7,731 nt of DNA from Gemmatimonadota bacterium (GCA_026706505.1 JAPOYQ010000513.1:1-7731), one strand, 5' to 3'. Counted from the stretch's first letter, positions 1-7,176 are shown. Notes: generated from the sequence alone by a model not told the origin. Made by a program: numbers and translations.

Positions 1-1228
1 AGCGCACGAGCCGCTGATTCGAAGTGTCGCGCACATTGCCGTCGGCCCGGGCGATTAGCAGGGGGTGGAATTCGCCAGCGCGACTCAGTTGGCGGTTGGA
101 AGCCATCGACACTTTGTAGTCGTTGGCCAGCACCAACTCGAAAGTGACTTCTACAATGGTCGAGGGATCGGGACCCAAATAGGCGCGGTCGGAAAAATCG
201 TAGATGAGGCGAATGGTCTCGTCCCCGTCCGCAGCCAAAAAGCCCCCCTGCCGCTGGAAACCGCCCTGGACGAGAGGCGCAAAGTTGATCTCCTTGCCCG
301 TGACGGTTTCGCGCTCGCCGGTATTGAAGTCCCGGATCGCAGTGATGATGATATTTTGCGAAAACAGCGCCGCCCCACCCCGACCGTCGGCGGGCGAGTC
401 GTCTTCGAGTAGGATTTCGATGCGGGTAACAGCGCTGCTATTCTGATCGACGGTCAAATCGCCTTGGGCGCGACCGCCTAAGAAGCTTTCCAACAGCGTA
501 TTGGACTGATGGGCGTTGATATAGGTGGTCCCCAAGGTAACGAAATCGCCCACTTGGGCAGTGAAGTGGCCGCCGAGAAAGTCGGTGGTATTCGACACAC
601 CCGTGGGCACGGCACCGACGGCAACGCCCACTTGGTCGGGGGCACTGATGCGCGACATCAGCACTGTGGCCTGGTACTTGTCCGAGGCAAAGTCGGCCTG
701 GATGCCGTTGAAGGCCGGCTTGGAAAAAGTCAGCGGCGTCAGCGTCGTGCGGATGCTATTGCCAATGGTCACCGCATAGTGATTCTGGCCCTTGCTGTCG
801 GAGGCGATCAAGACGTTGTTGAACCACGAGCCATAGCGGCTGTCCTTGAATACGGTGCTGCCGAACTCGGCCGGTTGTTGCCGGCGCATGTCGTATATCA
901 GCCAGCCTTGGGTGACAAAATTGCCGTATAGGTCGTAGAAGTAGTTGCCCTCTATGGCTGTATTGACGTAGCGCTGGTAATTCTCGCGCGCGTAGTTGTT
1001 GTACTGCCAAGGCCGCCAGCGGTACTCGTTGTAGAGTTCCTGGGGTACGTACCAGCGTTTGAGGGTTGGATCGAGAGCGTCAAAGAGCACGCCCGGGCCC
1101 CGAGGTTCATACGACACCCGACCGCCGCGCTGCACTCCGAGGCGAGATCCGTAATCCTGCGCCTGGAGCCAATCTGGACTCATCAAGCTGCTGAGGAGCA
1201 GGAAAACCAACCCGTATTTGCCATACAT
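1..1228 (-). CDS. Large secreted protein of unknown function (N-terminal 409 codons, runs off left edge)
   Basis: The reading frame is open from the ATG at 1228 to the window edge, so the 3' end is missing. The start is supported by a GGGAGGG Shine-Dalgarno seven bases upstream. The product begins with a signal peptide (MYGKYGLVFLLLSSLMSPDW, then LQAQ with likely cleavage near residue 24), so it is exported. Residues about 55-120 are very rich in Tyr, Trp, Asn and Arg (for example KRWYVPQELYNEYRWRPWQY). Around residues 145-195 there is an alternating polar/hydrophobic stretch containing LTPLTFSKPAFNG. The later part (about 215-400) has beta-rich stretches such as FTAQVGDFVTLGTTYINAHQ. This composition fits a large envelope or outer-membrane protein, perhaps with a beta-barrel further downstream, but I do not recognise the family. 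It follows the 706-residue surface protein by 17 bases, so the two are probably co-transcribed and translationally close. The existence of the gene is secure; the function is not. Confidence 0.
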   Translation of the reverse strand, partial: MYGKYGLVFLLLSSLMSPDWLQAQDYGSRLGVQRGGRVSYEPRGPGVLFDALDPTLKRWYVPQELYNEYRWRPWQYNNYARENYQRYVNTAIEGNYFYDLYGNFVTQGWLIYDMRRQQPAEFGSTVFKDSRYGSWFNNVLIASDSKGQNHYAVTIGNSIRTTLTPLTFSKPAFNGIQADFASDKYQATVLMSRISAPDQVGVAVGAVPTGVSNTTDFLGGHFTAQVGDFVTLGTTYINAHQSNTLLESFLGGRAQGDLTVDQNSSAVTRIEILLEDDSPADGRGGAALFSQNIIITAIRDFNTGERETVTGKEINFAPLVQGGFQRQGGFLAADGDETIRLIYDFSDRAYLGPDPSTIVEVTFELVLANDYKVSMASNRQLSRAGEFHPLLIARADGNVRDTSNQRLVR

Positions 1229-1235
1229 AGAAAAC

Positions 1236-1243
1236 GCCCTCCC
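1236..1243 (-). promoter_or_regulatory. Ribosome binding site of the left-edge secreted protein gene
   Basis: The minus strand reads GGGAGGGC followed by seven bases and ATG at 1228. It decides the start: the other nearby ATG (at 1224) is in a different frame. The site lies within the 17-base gap after the TGA stop (1246-1248) of the preceding gene, consistent with an operon. Confidence 0.75.
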
Positions 1244-1245
1244 GT

Positions 1246-3366
1246 TCAGTACACCACGCTAACGAGGCCGGTTTTTGCCTCGGACCCGACATTGGTATCG
1301 AGCAAGACGCGGACCAAATAGATGCCAGGTGCCACCACAGCGCCGTTGCCATCCCGCCCATCCCAAGCGGCTGTAAAGCGGCCGCTAGCTCGGTCGTCAG
1401 CAAAGGCCGTGGCGATAAAACACCCGCTTAGATCGCGAATCTCCACCCTCAGCGGAGCACCTACGCCCAGCCGCAGCACCTCGAAATGGACCGCAGCCGC
1501 ATCGTTGATTCCGTCTCCATTGGGGGTAAAAATCTCGGGGGTCACTTGGAGCTGGCCCAGCAGAGATCCCTTGATGGCAATGCGCACCGCCAGATTGTTA
1601 TCCACCGCGGTTAGGTCCTCGCTACCCACCGGCCGCGGATCCACATCTGCGGCTCCCAGTTGGGCCGCATTGCCCGGCACGACCAACTGCGGTAATTGCC
1701 CTTCGTCTGCCACGCTGGGATCGACCAGCCAAGCCCTACCGGCAAATCCCTGCCCAAAGCGCAGGACCGAGGTCGTAAACGTGATCTTGAGCAAATCGCC
1801 ATCGCCGACGGGTGGAAAGCCCACGACAAAGCGGCCATCCTCGGCGCTTTCAATGCTGAATTCACCCTTGTGCAGCGGCAATTGCGCCTCTGCGAGGGCC
1901 ACGTCAAAATCCTCCCCCGCGATGAGCTCGTCCCGGGCGTTGAGCACCTCTACGCGGCCAATTTTTTCAAAGATGCTCGGCGAGGATATTTCAAAGCGAT
2001 TGAAACCCGTATCCTGCGGCCGGACTCCCACCCGCGCCCCATAGGTGAACTCCACCACCTCTCCGGCGGCGACGTCGCGGGGGAAGATTTCGCCGACAAT
2101 TTTTTCGGCTGGCACGGGTCTGGCCACATCAAAGGACAGGGTGCCGACTCCGGCCGCGGCGAGAAAATCGCGGCTGACAAAATCGATCCTGAACTGGAAG
2201 TACTGCCGCGGACCAGGCGAGACAATTGGCGTACCGGCGGGAGTCGTGCCCTCTAACGGATAGGGGGGCGACCAATTGCTCCAGTTGATTAGGTCGTCCC
2301 TGATGGGCGCTTTTTGTTGGAGGGGGAGACTGGCGTGATCGGCCTGGGAGAGGGTGAGGTCCTGCCGGACGGATTCGGGTTGGGAATTGAACTGGTCAAA
2401 AGCCCCGTCAATGGGCAAGTCATCGAGCAAGACGCCGTTGATTTCGGCCGACTCCTTCCAGGGTACTTCCTGCAAATCGGCGTTAAAGCGATTAAAGACA
2501 AAGGGCGTGGTGTCGCGGCCGGAACGGGTGAAGACGCGAATATCCGACAAGCCGGCTATGCCCTCGCGCCGCTCACTCCAGCGCAGATTGCCCCAGTTGG
2601 CCAGATCGCCTAAGTCGAAAATATCCGACAGGTACTGAGCTTCGGGAACAAAGCCTGCGCCGAATACTTCCAACTCATCGACTTCAAAACCAATATTGGA
2701 CAGCGATACCAGCCGCACATAGCGCACGAATTGCAGGGGCAAAGACAAATCGACGACTGCATCCGTATTGTCCTCGACCCGGACGAAGGTAGTGTACTGC
2801 GGGCGGCCTTCTACGGATGTCTCTTCGCTGCCGTCGTTCAGCTCTAGAGAATAGCCGCGCATAAAGTCGTTTTCGAACTTGAACTCCTCATTGGCGCGAA
2901 CCGTGTTGCGCGGAAAAAACCGGATCCGGTTGACACCAAAGCGCGCGCCCAAATCCAAGTCCATAATAATGCCGCGGGCGATGACCACTTCCCCAGCGGC
3001 ACTGGCTTTGCGGCGAAAGGCCGTTTCTGCATCCTCGTCGATGATGGCCGCCAGCGACTCTTGGCTGATCGAGGGCAGGGGCGAGCTCATGCCGCCGCCT
3101 CTGTCGGCCGCGCCTAGGGCCAGATTCCGCCCCGTGTCGATCTGTTGCGGAAAAATCCACCCCTCGGAAAATGCGAAGTCGATGACGCCGCCCGGCGTAT
3201 TGCCAACGGCCAACTCGGTATTGGACAAGCGGAATTGCGGGTCGATTTCTTCCCCACCGCCCGACCACGCACGCCCCTCTCCCCCCAAGGCGATCGTCTG
3301 CGCTGGGGCATCGGCTGCCAACGACAGCAACGCCAAGGCGAGCAGGCCGTACATTTTCCTACTCAT
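1246..3366 (-). CDS. Secreted multidomain surface protein with discoidin-like domain and FlgD/CHU_C-like C-terminal domain (706 aa)
   Basis: This is an exported surface protein, probably involved in binding. It starts with a signal peptide (MSRKMYGLLALALLSLAADA, then PAQ). Residues about 105-240 resemble an F5/8 type C (discoidin) jelly-roll: DEDAETAF, then MDLDLGARFGVNRIRFFPR, ending in VDELEVFGAGF. A second beta-rich part follows from AQYLSDIFDLG, with a Trp-rich NWSNWSPPY and a SPGPRQYFQFRIDF segment. The last 94 residues (613-706) start at FTPNGDGIND and contain AAWDGRDGNGAVVAPGIYLV, the style of FlgD-Ig-like or CHU_C (type IX type-B) domains that anchor or sort secreted proteins. It is a paralogue of the 620-residue protein upstream, with the same domain order and an equally long C-terminal domain. 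The start is ambiguous: ATG at 3366 gives a normal basic n-region, while ATG at 3354 has AGGAAA just upstream. The stop is TGA. The architecture call is inferred from motifs; the ligand is unknown. Confidence 0.9.
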   Translation of the reverse strand: MSRKMYGLLALALLSLAADAPAQTIALGGEGRAWSGGGEEIDPQFRLSNTELAVGNTPGGVIDFAFSEGWIFPQQIDTGRNLALGAADRGGGMSSPLPSISQESLAAIIDEDAETAFRRKASAAGEVVIARGIIMDLDLGARFGVNRIRFFPRNTVRANEEFKFENDFMRGYSLELNDGSEETSVEGRPQYTTFVRVEDNTDAVVDLSLPLQFVRYVRLVSLSNIGFEVDELEVFGAGFVPEAQYLSDIFDLGDLANWGNLRWSERREGIAGLSDIRVFTRSGRDTTPFVFNRFNADLQEVPWKESAEINGVLLDDLPIDGAFDQFNSQPESVRQDLTLSQADHASLPLQQKAPIRDDLINWSNWSPPYPLEGTTPAGTPIVSPGPRQYFQFRIDFVSRDFLAAAGVGTLSFDVARPVPAEKIVGEIFPRDVAAGEVVEFTYGARVGVRPQDTGFNRFEISSPSIFEKIGRVEVLNARDELIAGEDFDVALAEAQLPLHKGEFSIESAEDGRFVVGFPPVGDGDLLKITFTTSVLRFGQGFAGRAWLVDPSVADEGQLPQLVVPGNAAQLGAADVDPRPVGSEDLTAVDNNLAVRIAIKGSLLGQLQVTPEIFTPNGDGINDAAAVHFEVLRLGVGAPLRVEIRDLSGCFIATAFADDRASGRFTAAWDGRDGNGAVVAPGIYLVRVLLDTNVGSEAKTGLVSVVY

Positions 3367-3380
3367 GCGTTTCTTTTCTA

Positions 3381-3394
3381 GCGGACGAATCCGC
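3381..3394 (-). other. Small UUCG-loop hairpin between the MBL gene and the 706-residue gene
   Basis: In the minus-strand transcript this reads GCGGA-UUCG-UCCGC, a perfect five-pair stem with a UUCG loop, ending 14 bases before the ATG at 3366. No U-run follows (AGAAAAGAAACGC instead), so it does not look like a terminator. It could be an mRNA processing, stability or translation-tuning element within the operon. The closing pair is A-U rather than the extra-stable C-G, so the role is uncertain. Confidence 0.4.
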
Positions 3395-3432
3395 GCTGTC
3401 CATAGGGGATTGGTCCATCACAAGCGTTGCCC

Positions 3433-4302
3433 CTACTCTTCTCTCCAAGCCGGAACATCCCATGAATTGTACCATTTCCACTGCCACTTAACCTTCTTGG
3501 CCGGCATCTCCACTTCGTATTGAATGGGTGCGGTAAAAGGCAGCAATTGGGCCTTGCCGTCAATTTGCTCCCGGAGGTCTTCTAGGAAGGCATTGACGTC
3601 GGTCAGATTGGGCGGCCAATGACCAGCCGGGATCGGCTCGGCCTGGCGGTCGGTGCGGTAGTGGGTGGGAATGACGAATTTGGGCTGCACCGCATTGATG
3701 AGCGGCCCCATCGGCGTCTTCATGTGTACCAGGTAATCGACCCGGCCGCGCAGATTCTCCAGCGGTGGATAGGCCCCGTGCAAATCCCCGGTGTGAAAAA
3801 TGGCTACGTCTCTTGCAGCATGGGAGACTAGGTAGGCGCAAGTGGGCAGGTCCGGCCGGGCGCTTTCGCCGCTTTCGTACACTTCAACCTGAATCGGCCC
3901 CAAATCGAACTCAAAGGGTCCGGGAAATTCGCGGCGGCCATAGCGCTCGACATCCTGGTACTTGGGATAAACCACCTGGACCTTGTCTGCGGGGATGTGC
4001 TTGGTGATGGGCAGGTCGCGCGCAAAAGCGGCATCGCCGTACTTTTCGTCAACAGGTTCGTTGGGCGTCAGACAGCCAATGGGGACGAAGAGTTTTTTCC
4101 AGCGATCGCCCTGGCAGAGCTTGCGCAGACTCTTGGGATGACAATGGTCAAAGTGCTCGTGGCTGATAAAAATGTAGTCGAATATCGGTTCGGCCCGTTC
4201 TAGGTCCTCGCCGAAGAGATAGGGATCGAAACACACGTTGATATCGCCCAACAGCGCCTCAAAGTGTCCACATCCGGCCCATCGCAGATAAATGCTGTCC
4301 AT
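3433..4302 (-). CDS. Metallo-beta-lactamase-fold hydrolase, UlaG-like (289 aa)
   Basis: This is a probable metal-dependent hydrolase of the MBL superfamily, cytoplasmic because no signal peptide is present. The HxHxDH signature is at residues 48-53 (SHEHFDHCHP), giving H48, H50, D52 and H53. A later metal-bridging Asp sits in FHTGDLHGAY (about D173), and a final His in FVIPTHYRTD (about H214). The N-terminal LRWAGCGHFEALLGDINVCF and the length of about 290 residues fit the UlaG-like branch (L-ascorbate-6-phosphate lactonase relatives), where many members have unknown substrates. I chose the ATG at 4302 because GGGAGAAGG lies directly upstream; the in-frame ATG at 4317 would bury that site inside the coding region. 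The gene begins 25 bases after the stop of the 620-residue surface protein and ends 66 bases before its 706-residue paralogue. The stop is TAG, with an in-frame TGA only four codons further. Fold assignment is firm; substrate is unknown. Confidence 0.93.
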   Translation of the reverse strand: MDSIYLRWAGCGHFEALLGDINVCFDPYLFGEDLERAEPIFDYIFISHEHFDHCHPKSLRKLCQGDRWKKLFVPIGCLTPNEPVDEKYGDAAFARDLPITKHIPADKVQVVYPKYQDVERYGRREFPGPFEFDLGPIQVEVYESGESARPDLPTCAYLVSHAARDVAIFHTGDLHGAYPPLENLRGRVDYLVHMKTPMGPLINAVQPKFVIPTHYRTDRQAEPIPAGHWPPNLTDVNAFLEDLREQIDGKAQLLPFTAPIQYEVEMPAKKVKWQWKWYNSWDVPAWREE

Positions 4303-4306
4303 ATTG

Positions 4307-4315
4307 CCTTCTCCC
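4307..4315 (-). promoter_or_regulatory. Ribosome binding site that fixes the MBL start at 4302
   Basis: The minus strand reads GGGAGAAGG, then CAAT, then ATG at 4302; the GGAG core is eight bases from the start codon. The alternative ATG at 4317 is preceded only by GAGCGGCATCCT, with no convincing site. The five-residue longer start is therefore less likely. Confidence 0.7.
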
Positions 4316-4327
4316 ATAGGATGCCGC

Positions 4328-6190
4328 TCAATACACGACGGCCACTAGTCCGCTGCTTTCCTCCTGTCCTTCGTCCGTATCCACCTGTACCCGATAGAGA
4401 TAGATACCCGGCGCCACCACGCTCCCGCCATCCCCTCTGCCGTCCCACGTCCGGGTGTATTGGCCGCTGGTATCCGCTCCCCGATAGAGTTGGCGCACCC
4501 GGCGACCCGCCAGATCGAATATGCCCACTTCCACCTCCCCGGTACCGGCCAGTTCGAGCAGGATGTACTCGATGTGGACCTGGTCGTTGATTTGGTCGCC
4601 ATTGGGCGTGAATACCCGCGAACTGAGCACCAACTCACCGACGATCTCGCGTCCCAATTCAATCCCCACCGAGCGCTGATTGCTGTCTAGGCGGAAAGTC
4701 GCATCGCCGTCTTCCACCAACTGCCCCACTTCTAGGGGGCGTTGGCTATCGAAGACCTGGGCGGCGAAGACCGTGCCAAAGCGGAACACCCGCCCCTTGA
4801 AGAAAACTTCCACCACGCGGCCGGTCTTGCTCCGGTCCATGCGCGCCACTTCCAATACCAGCCGCTGATCTGCCAAAGGCTCGGCGAGTCGCCAATCCTG
4901 CAGTTCCTCGTTGACGCGCACGGAATCGACACCGGTGAACTGGCCCGCAGTCTCCAGCACCAAGCGGTCAAAGCCGCTTTCGCCCCCGGCAAAATCCGGC
5001 CGCATGGCATAGACGAAGGCCGTCTCTTCCCCTGGCTTTACCTCAATCGGCCAGATCTCGCCGAGCACCCGCCCGGCCACCGGCGGCTGAGTGACGCGGA
5101 ATTCGATAAAATCGATAGCTGCGCCCTCCAATCCACTAGGCGCGAAATCCAATTGCATTTGGATGAATTGTCGGGGGCCTGGCGAGGTGATCGGCGTGCC
5201 GAGACTGTCGGCCCAATCGTAGGGCCCCGACCACGAACTCCAATTGTCCAGGTCCGTGGTAATTTCGGCTTTGTTGCCCTTCAGGTTGTTGTAGTCAGCC
5301 GCGGTCAAGGGAACGCCTCGGGCATTGCGGAAGGTCTTTTCCTCGCCGCGGCCGGTAAAACGCCAGTAGCGGTTGGGATCTACCGTGTGGCCGCTGCGCG
5401 TGCGGAGGATCAATTTGGCACCGGTATCTTGGAAGCCCGACCAGCGAATCTCACCCAAGCTGGACGGCTGGCCGAGATCGAAGACCCCGGAAACATACTG
5501 GGCGCTGGATACATAGCCCTCGCCATAGACTTCCAACTCGGCGATCTCCCAACCCTCTTTTTGGTGGATATTGAGTTGTATCTGGTCGAGAAGGCGAGGG
5601 ACAAAGTTGATTTCAAGCCGCGGATTTCGATTGTCGGTACCCCGCGCGATTACATTTTTGCCCCGTGGCCTTATCGTCCCCTTGGGCAACCAGTACAGGG
5701 TATAGCCCTCGATGAGGCGGTCGGGATGGTTCGGACGAGGATAGACGACGACTCGATTTACTAGGAAGCGGCCGCCCAGATCGAGGTAAACCAGAGACGA
5801 CTCCGAACGCGCAACTAGGACTGCCGGGTCGAGAAAAGTGGTTGAGTCGCCGTCGGCAATCAAATCGATTTCCTCGCCCTTAGTGAGAAAATTGTATTTC
5901 CAACTGCCGGGACCGCCGCCCCGGGCAAAGGAAGATATCGCCATATTCTCGTCCGAAGGAATGAATACAGGGGCGAGCCGTCCCTCATTGCTGGCCTCCA
6001 AGCCGACCATCACGCCCTCGGCTCCCGTGGCGAAGTCCTCCCAACTCAACTGGACAAACTCCACGTCCGGATTGTCCACCAATTCGGGCTGGGGGAGCTC
6101 GTAGCCACCAACTCGATAAATGGTGAGCCCCCAAGACAAGTTCGGGATCAGCAAAGACAGCAGCGCTAGGCGGAGCATCGCAGCTTTCAT
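4328..6190 (-). CDS. Secreted multidomain surface protein, paralogue of the 706-residue protein (620 aa)
   Basis: This is an exported surface protein, probably adhesive or glycan-binding. The open frame extends upstream to 6307, but the ATG at 6190 is chosen because it begins a signal peptide (MKAAMLRLALLSLLIPNLSW, then GLT); the longer form would read through the hairpin at 6210-6244. There is no strong Shine-Dalgarno, and ATG at 6178 is an alternative. Residues about 105-225 look discoidin-like (ADGDSTTF, VYLDLGGRFLVNRVVVYPRP, ending in IAELEVYGEGY). Next come AQYVSGVFDLG, an NWSSWSGPYDW segment and SPGPRQFIQMQLDF, each matching the paralogue. Residues 527-620 form a C-terminal domain from FTPNGDQIND through TWDGRGDGGSVVAPGIYLYR to VAVVY, exactly as long as that of the 706-residue protein. 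The main length difference lies upstream of the shared C-terminal domain. It heads the probable four-gene operon. Gene call is secure; function is inferred from domain style only. Confidence 0.9.
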   Translation of the reverse strand: MKAAMLRLALLSLLIPNLSWGLTIYRVGGYELPQPELVDNPDVEFVQLSWEDFATGAEGVMVGLEASNEGRLAPVFIPSDENMAISSFARGGGPGSWKYNFLTKGEEIDLIADGDSTTFLDPAVLVARSESSLVYLDLGGRFLVNRVVVYPRPNHPDRLIEGYTLYWLPKGTIRPRGKNVIARGTDNRNPRLEINFVPRLLDQIQLNIHQKEGWEIAELEVYGEGYVSSAQYVSGVFDLGQPSSLGEIRWSGFQDTGAKLILRTRSGHTVDPNRYWRFTGRGEEKTFRNARGVPLTAADYNNLKGNKAEITTDLDNWSSWSGPYDWADSLGTPITSPGPRQFIQMQLDFAPSGLEGAAIDFIEFRVTQPPVAGRVLGEIWPIEVKPGEETAFVYAMRPDFAGGESGFDRLVLETAGQFTGVDSVRVNEELQDWRLAEPLADQRLVLEVARMDRSKTGRVVEVFFKGRVFRFGTVFAAQVFDSQRPLEVGQLVEDGDATFRLDSNQRSVGIELGREIVGELVLSSRVFTPNGDQINDQVHIEYILLELAGTGEVEVGIFDLAGRRVRQLYRGADTSGQYTRTWDGRGDGGSVVAPGIYLYRVQVDTDEGQEESSGLVAVVY

Positions 6191-6200
6191 ACTTATTGGG

Positions 6201-6244
6201 TTAAAATGTGCTGCCTGGCGCACCGTCTCGGTACACCAGGCAGC
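6201..6244 (-). terminator. Long hairpin with short U-run: terminator or attenuator after the interrupted gene
   Basis: The arms at 6210-6225 (plus strand GCTGCCTGGCGCACCG) and 6229-6244 (CGGTACACCAGGCAGC) enclose a three-base loop. In the minus-strand RNA all 16 positions pair: 14 Watson-Crick pairs and two G-U wobbles. In the plus-strand RNA those two positions become C-A mismatches, so the structure favours minus-strand transcription. It lies 29 bases after the TAA stop at 6274 and is followed on the minus strand by ACATTTTAACCC. The T-run is only four long, so termination may be partial, which would make it an attenuator before the surface-protein operon. Confidence 0.6.
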
Positions 6245-6273
6245 GAAAACAACACCAGATATGGAGGATGAGC

Positions 6274-7164
6274 TTAATTGACGAAACCTGCCTTGAGCCG
6301 GCCCCAAGTCGTGGCTTCAACTGCAGAGGGAATAGCGCCGAAGTCAACGCTCTCATCAATGGGCGACAAGAAGAAGTCGCTGCAGCCATCGGCGTTCCTA
6401 AAGCCAATGTCGCTCTGGCTCAGGTTGTAGAAAGCGTCCCAACCGCTGCACTCTTCGCCTTCGCGTGCCTGGCGGCAGCCGACATCGTAATCCATCCAGT
6501 TGTAGTGGATGCCGATTATATTGTTCTCTTGCATCTCGTGCAGGATCGACTCTCCAGGACCAGCGGGATTGATGTCGTCGGTGGGGGCCAAGCGGAATTC
6601 CAGCCAATTCGTCCCCGGAACGTAGTTGTCTCCCTAAAAAGTAGACACCGCATTGTACCAGCCCTCCTCAGTCAGCCAAGTCGCTTTGCCCCAGAAGAAG
6701 TGGACAATTTCCGAGCCTAACAGCGTGTCGCCGATATTGTTGTAGGTCTCGGTCTGATAGCACTGAGAGCCGTCCAAGCGCTCATCACCCGGATAGCACT
6801 CACCACCACTGTGATCGGCGTCGAGGAGGATTTGCCAGGTATCGCCCGGTCGGTTGATGTCGTCGAATACTTGGCTGTAAAAATAGAGCCGGTTGGTCCC
6901 CAAGCTGTAGGTCACCGTGGCTTTGGCGTCGAAATTTGACGCGTCGATCTCCCGTCCACCTTGAGTATCGGGAAACTGCTCGGTAGTCTGCCAGTACGCT
7001 TCGGGGACGATATCGTATTCACTGCCGACGCCGTCTAGGACGGGTTCGAGGCCGGCTGGCCACTGGAAGGCCGGAAAAATGGCACCCTCGGGCGAGTGCG
7101 CCGAAATATTGACCGCTAGGCCCAACGTAAGAGCCACAGCAGCCGTCGTGATGCGACGAGTCAT
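6274..7164 (-). pseudogene. Secreted CBM9/DOMON-like protein interrupted by one in-frame TAG
   Basis: The frame starts at ATG 7164 with an AAAGGA site six bases upstream and a clear signal peptide (MTRRITTAAVALTLGLAVNI, then SAHS with cleavage after Ala). After 176 codons a TAG occurs at 6634-6636 (context ACT TTT TAG GGA GAC). The same frame then continues sensibly for another 119 codons (GDNYVPGTNWLEFRLAPTDD and onward) to TAA at 6274. The full length would be about 296 residues. The N-terminal part (GLEPVLDGVGSEYDIVPEAY, VTYSLGTNRLYFYSQVFDD, WQILLDADHSGG) resembles CBM9-like or DOMON-like beta-sandwich ligand-binding domains. Paired cysteines (GGECYPG, GSQCYQT, VGCRQ, EECSGW, DGCSDF) suggest disulfides in an exported protein. 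No frameshift is needed, only one codon change (for example CAG to TAG). It could be a young pseudogene, a sequencing or assembly error, or TAG readthrough. Whether a functional protein is made is open; the reading of both halves as one gene is strong. Confidence 0.8.
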
Positions 7165-7170
7165 GTCAGT

Positions 7171-7176
7171 TCCTTT
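7171..7176 (-). promoter_or_regulatory. Ribosome binding site of the interrupted secreted-protein gene
   Basis: The minus strand reads AAAGGA, six bases (ACTGAC), then ATG at 7164. Spacing is close to ideal and supports the chosen start, which also gives a textbook signal peptide. Confidence 0.75.

Noticed and set aside
1322..2256. Two overlapping plus-strand frames (240 and 186 codons)
   Set aside because: Both are antisense to the 706-residue protein, have low-complexity Ser/Pro/Arg composition or no recognisable motif, and lack an independent context.
2879..3523. 214-codon plus-strand frame spanning the 706-residue and MBL genes
   Set aside because: It crosses two real minus-strand genes and their intergenic gap, and its composition (Ser/Arg/Ala rich) is typical of a shadow frame.
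3391..4302. Shared ten-base string (TATGGACAGC on minus) at the MBL start and in the gap after the MBL gene
   Set aside because: Ten bases with no extension on either side is compatible with chance, and the second copy has no open frame of any use.
4303..4317. Longer MBL start at ATG 4317
   Set aside because: It has no Shine-Dalgarno, whereas the internal ATG at 4302 has a strong one; the five extra residues (MGEGN) are the translated ribosome site.
4742..5764. 340-codon open frame on the plus strand
   Set aside because: It lies wholly antisense to the 620-residue surface protein, whose signal peptide, motifs and paralogue are clear. In GC-rich coding DNA long antisense frames are common, and the translation shows no domain.
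6208..6720. 170-codon plus-strand frame over the hairpin and the interrupted gene
   Set aside because: It is antisense to the continuous minus-strand frame and its start lies inside the hairpin; no domain or ribosome site supports it.
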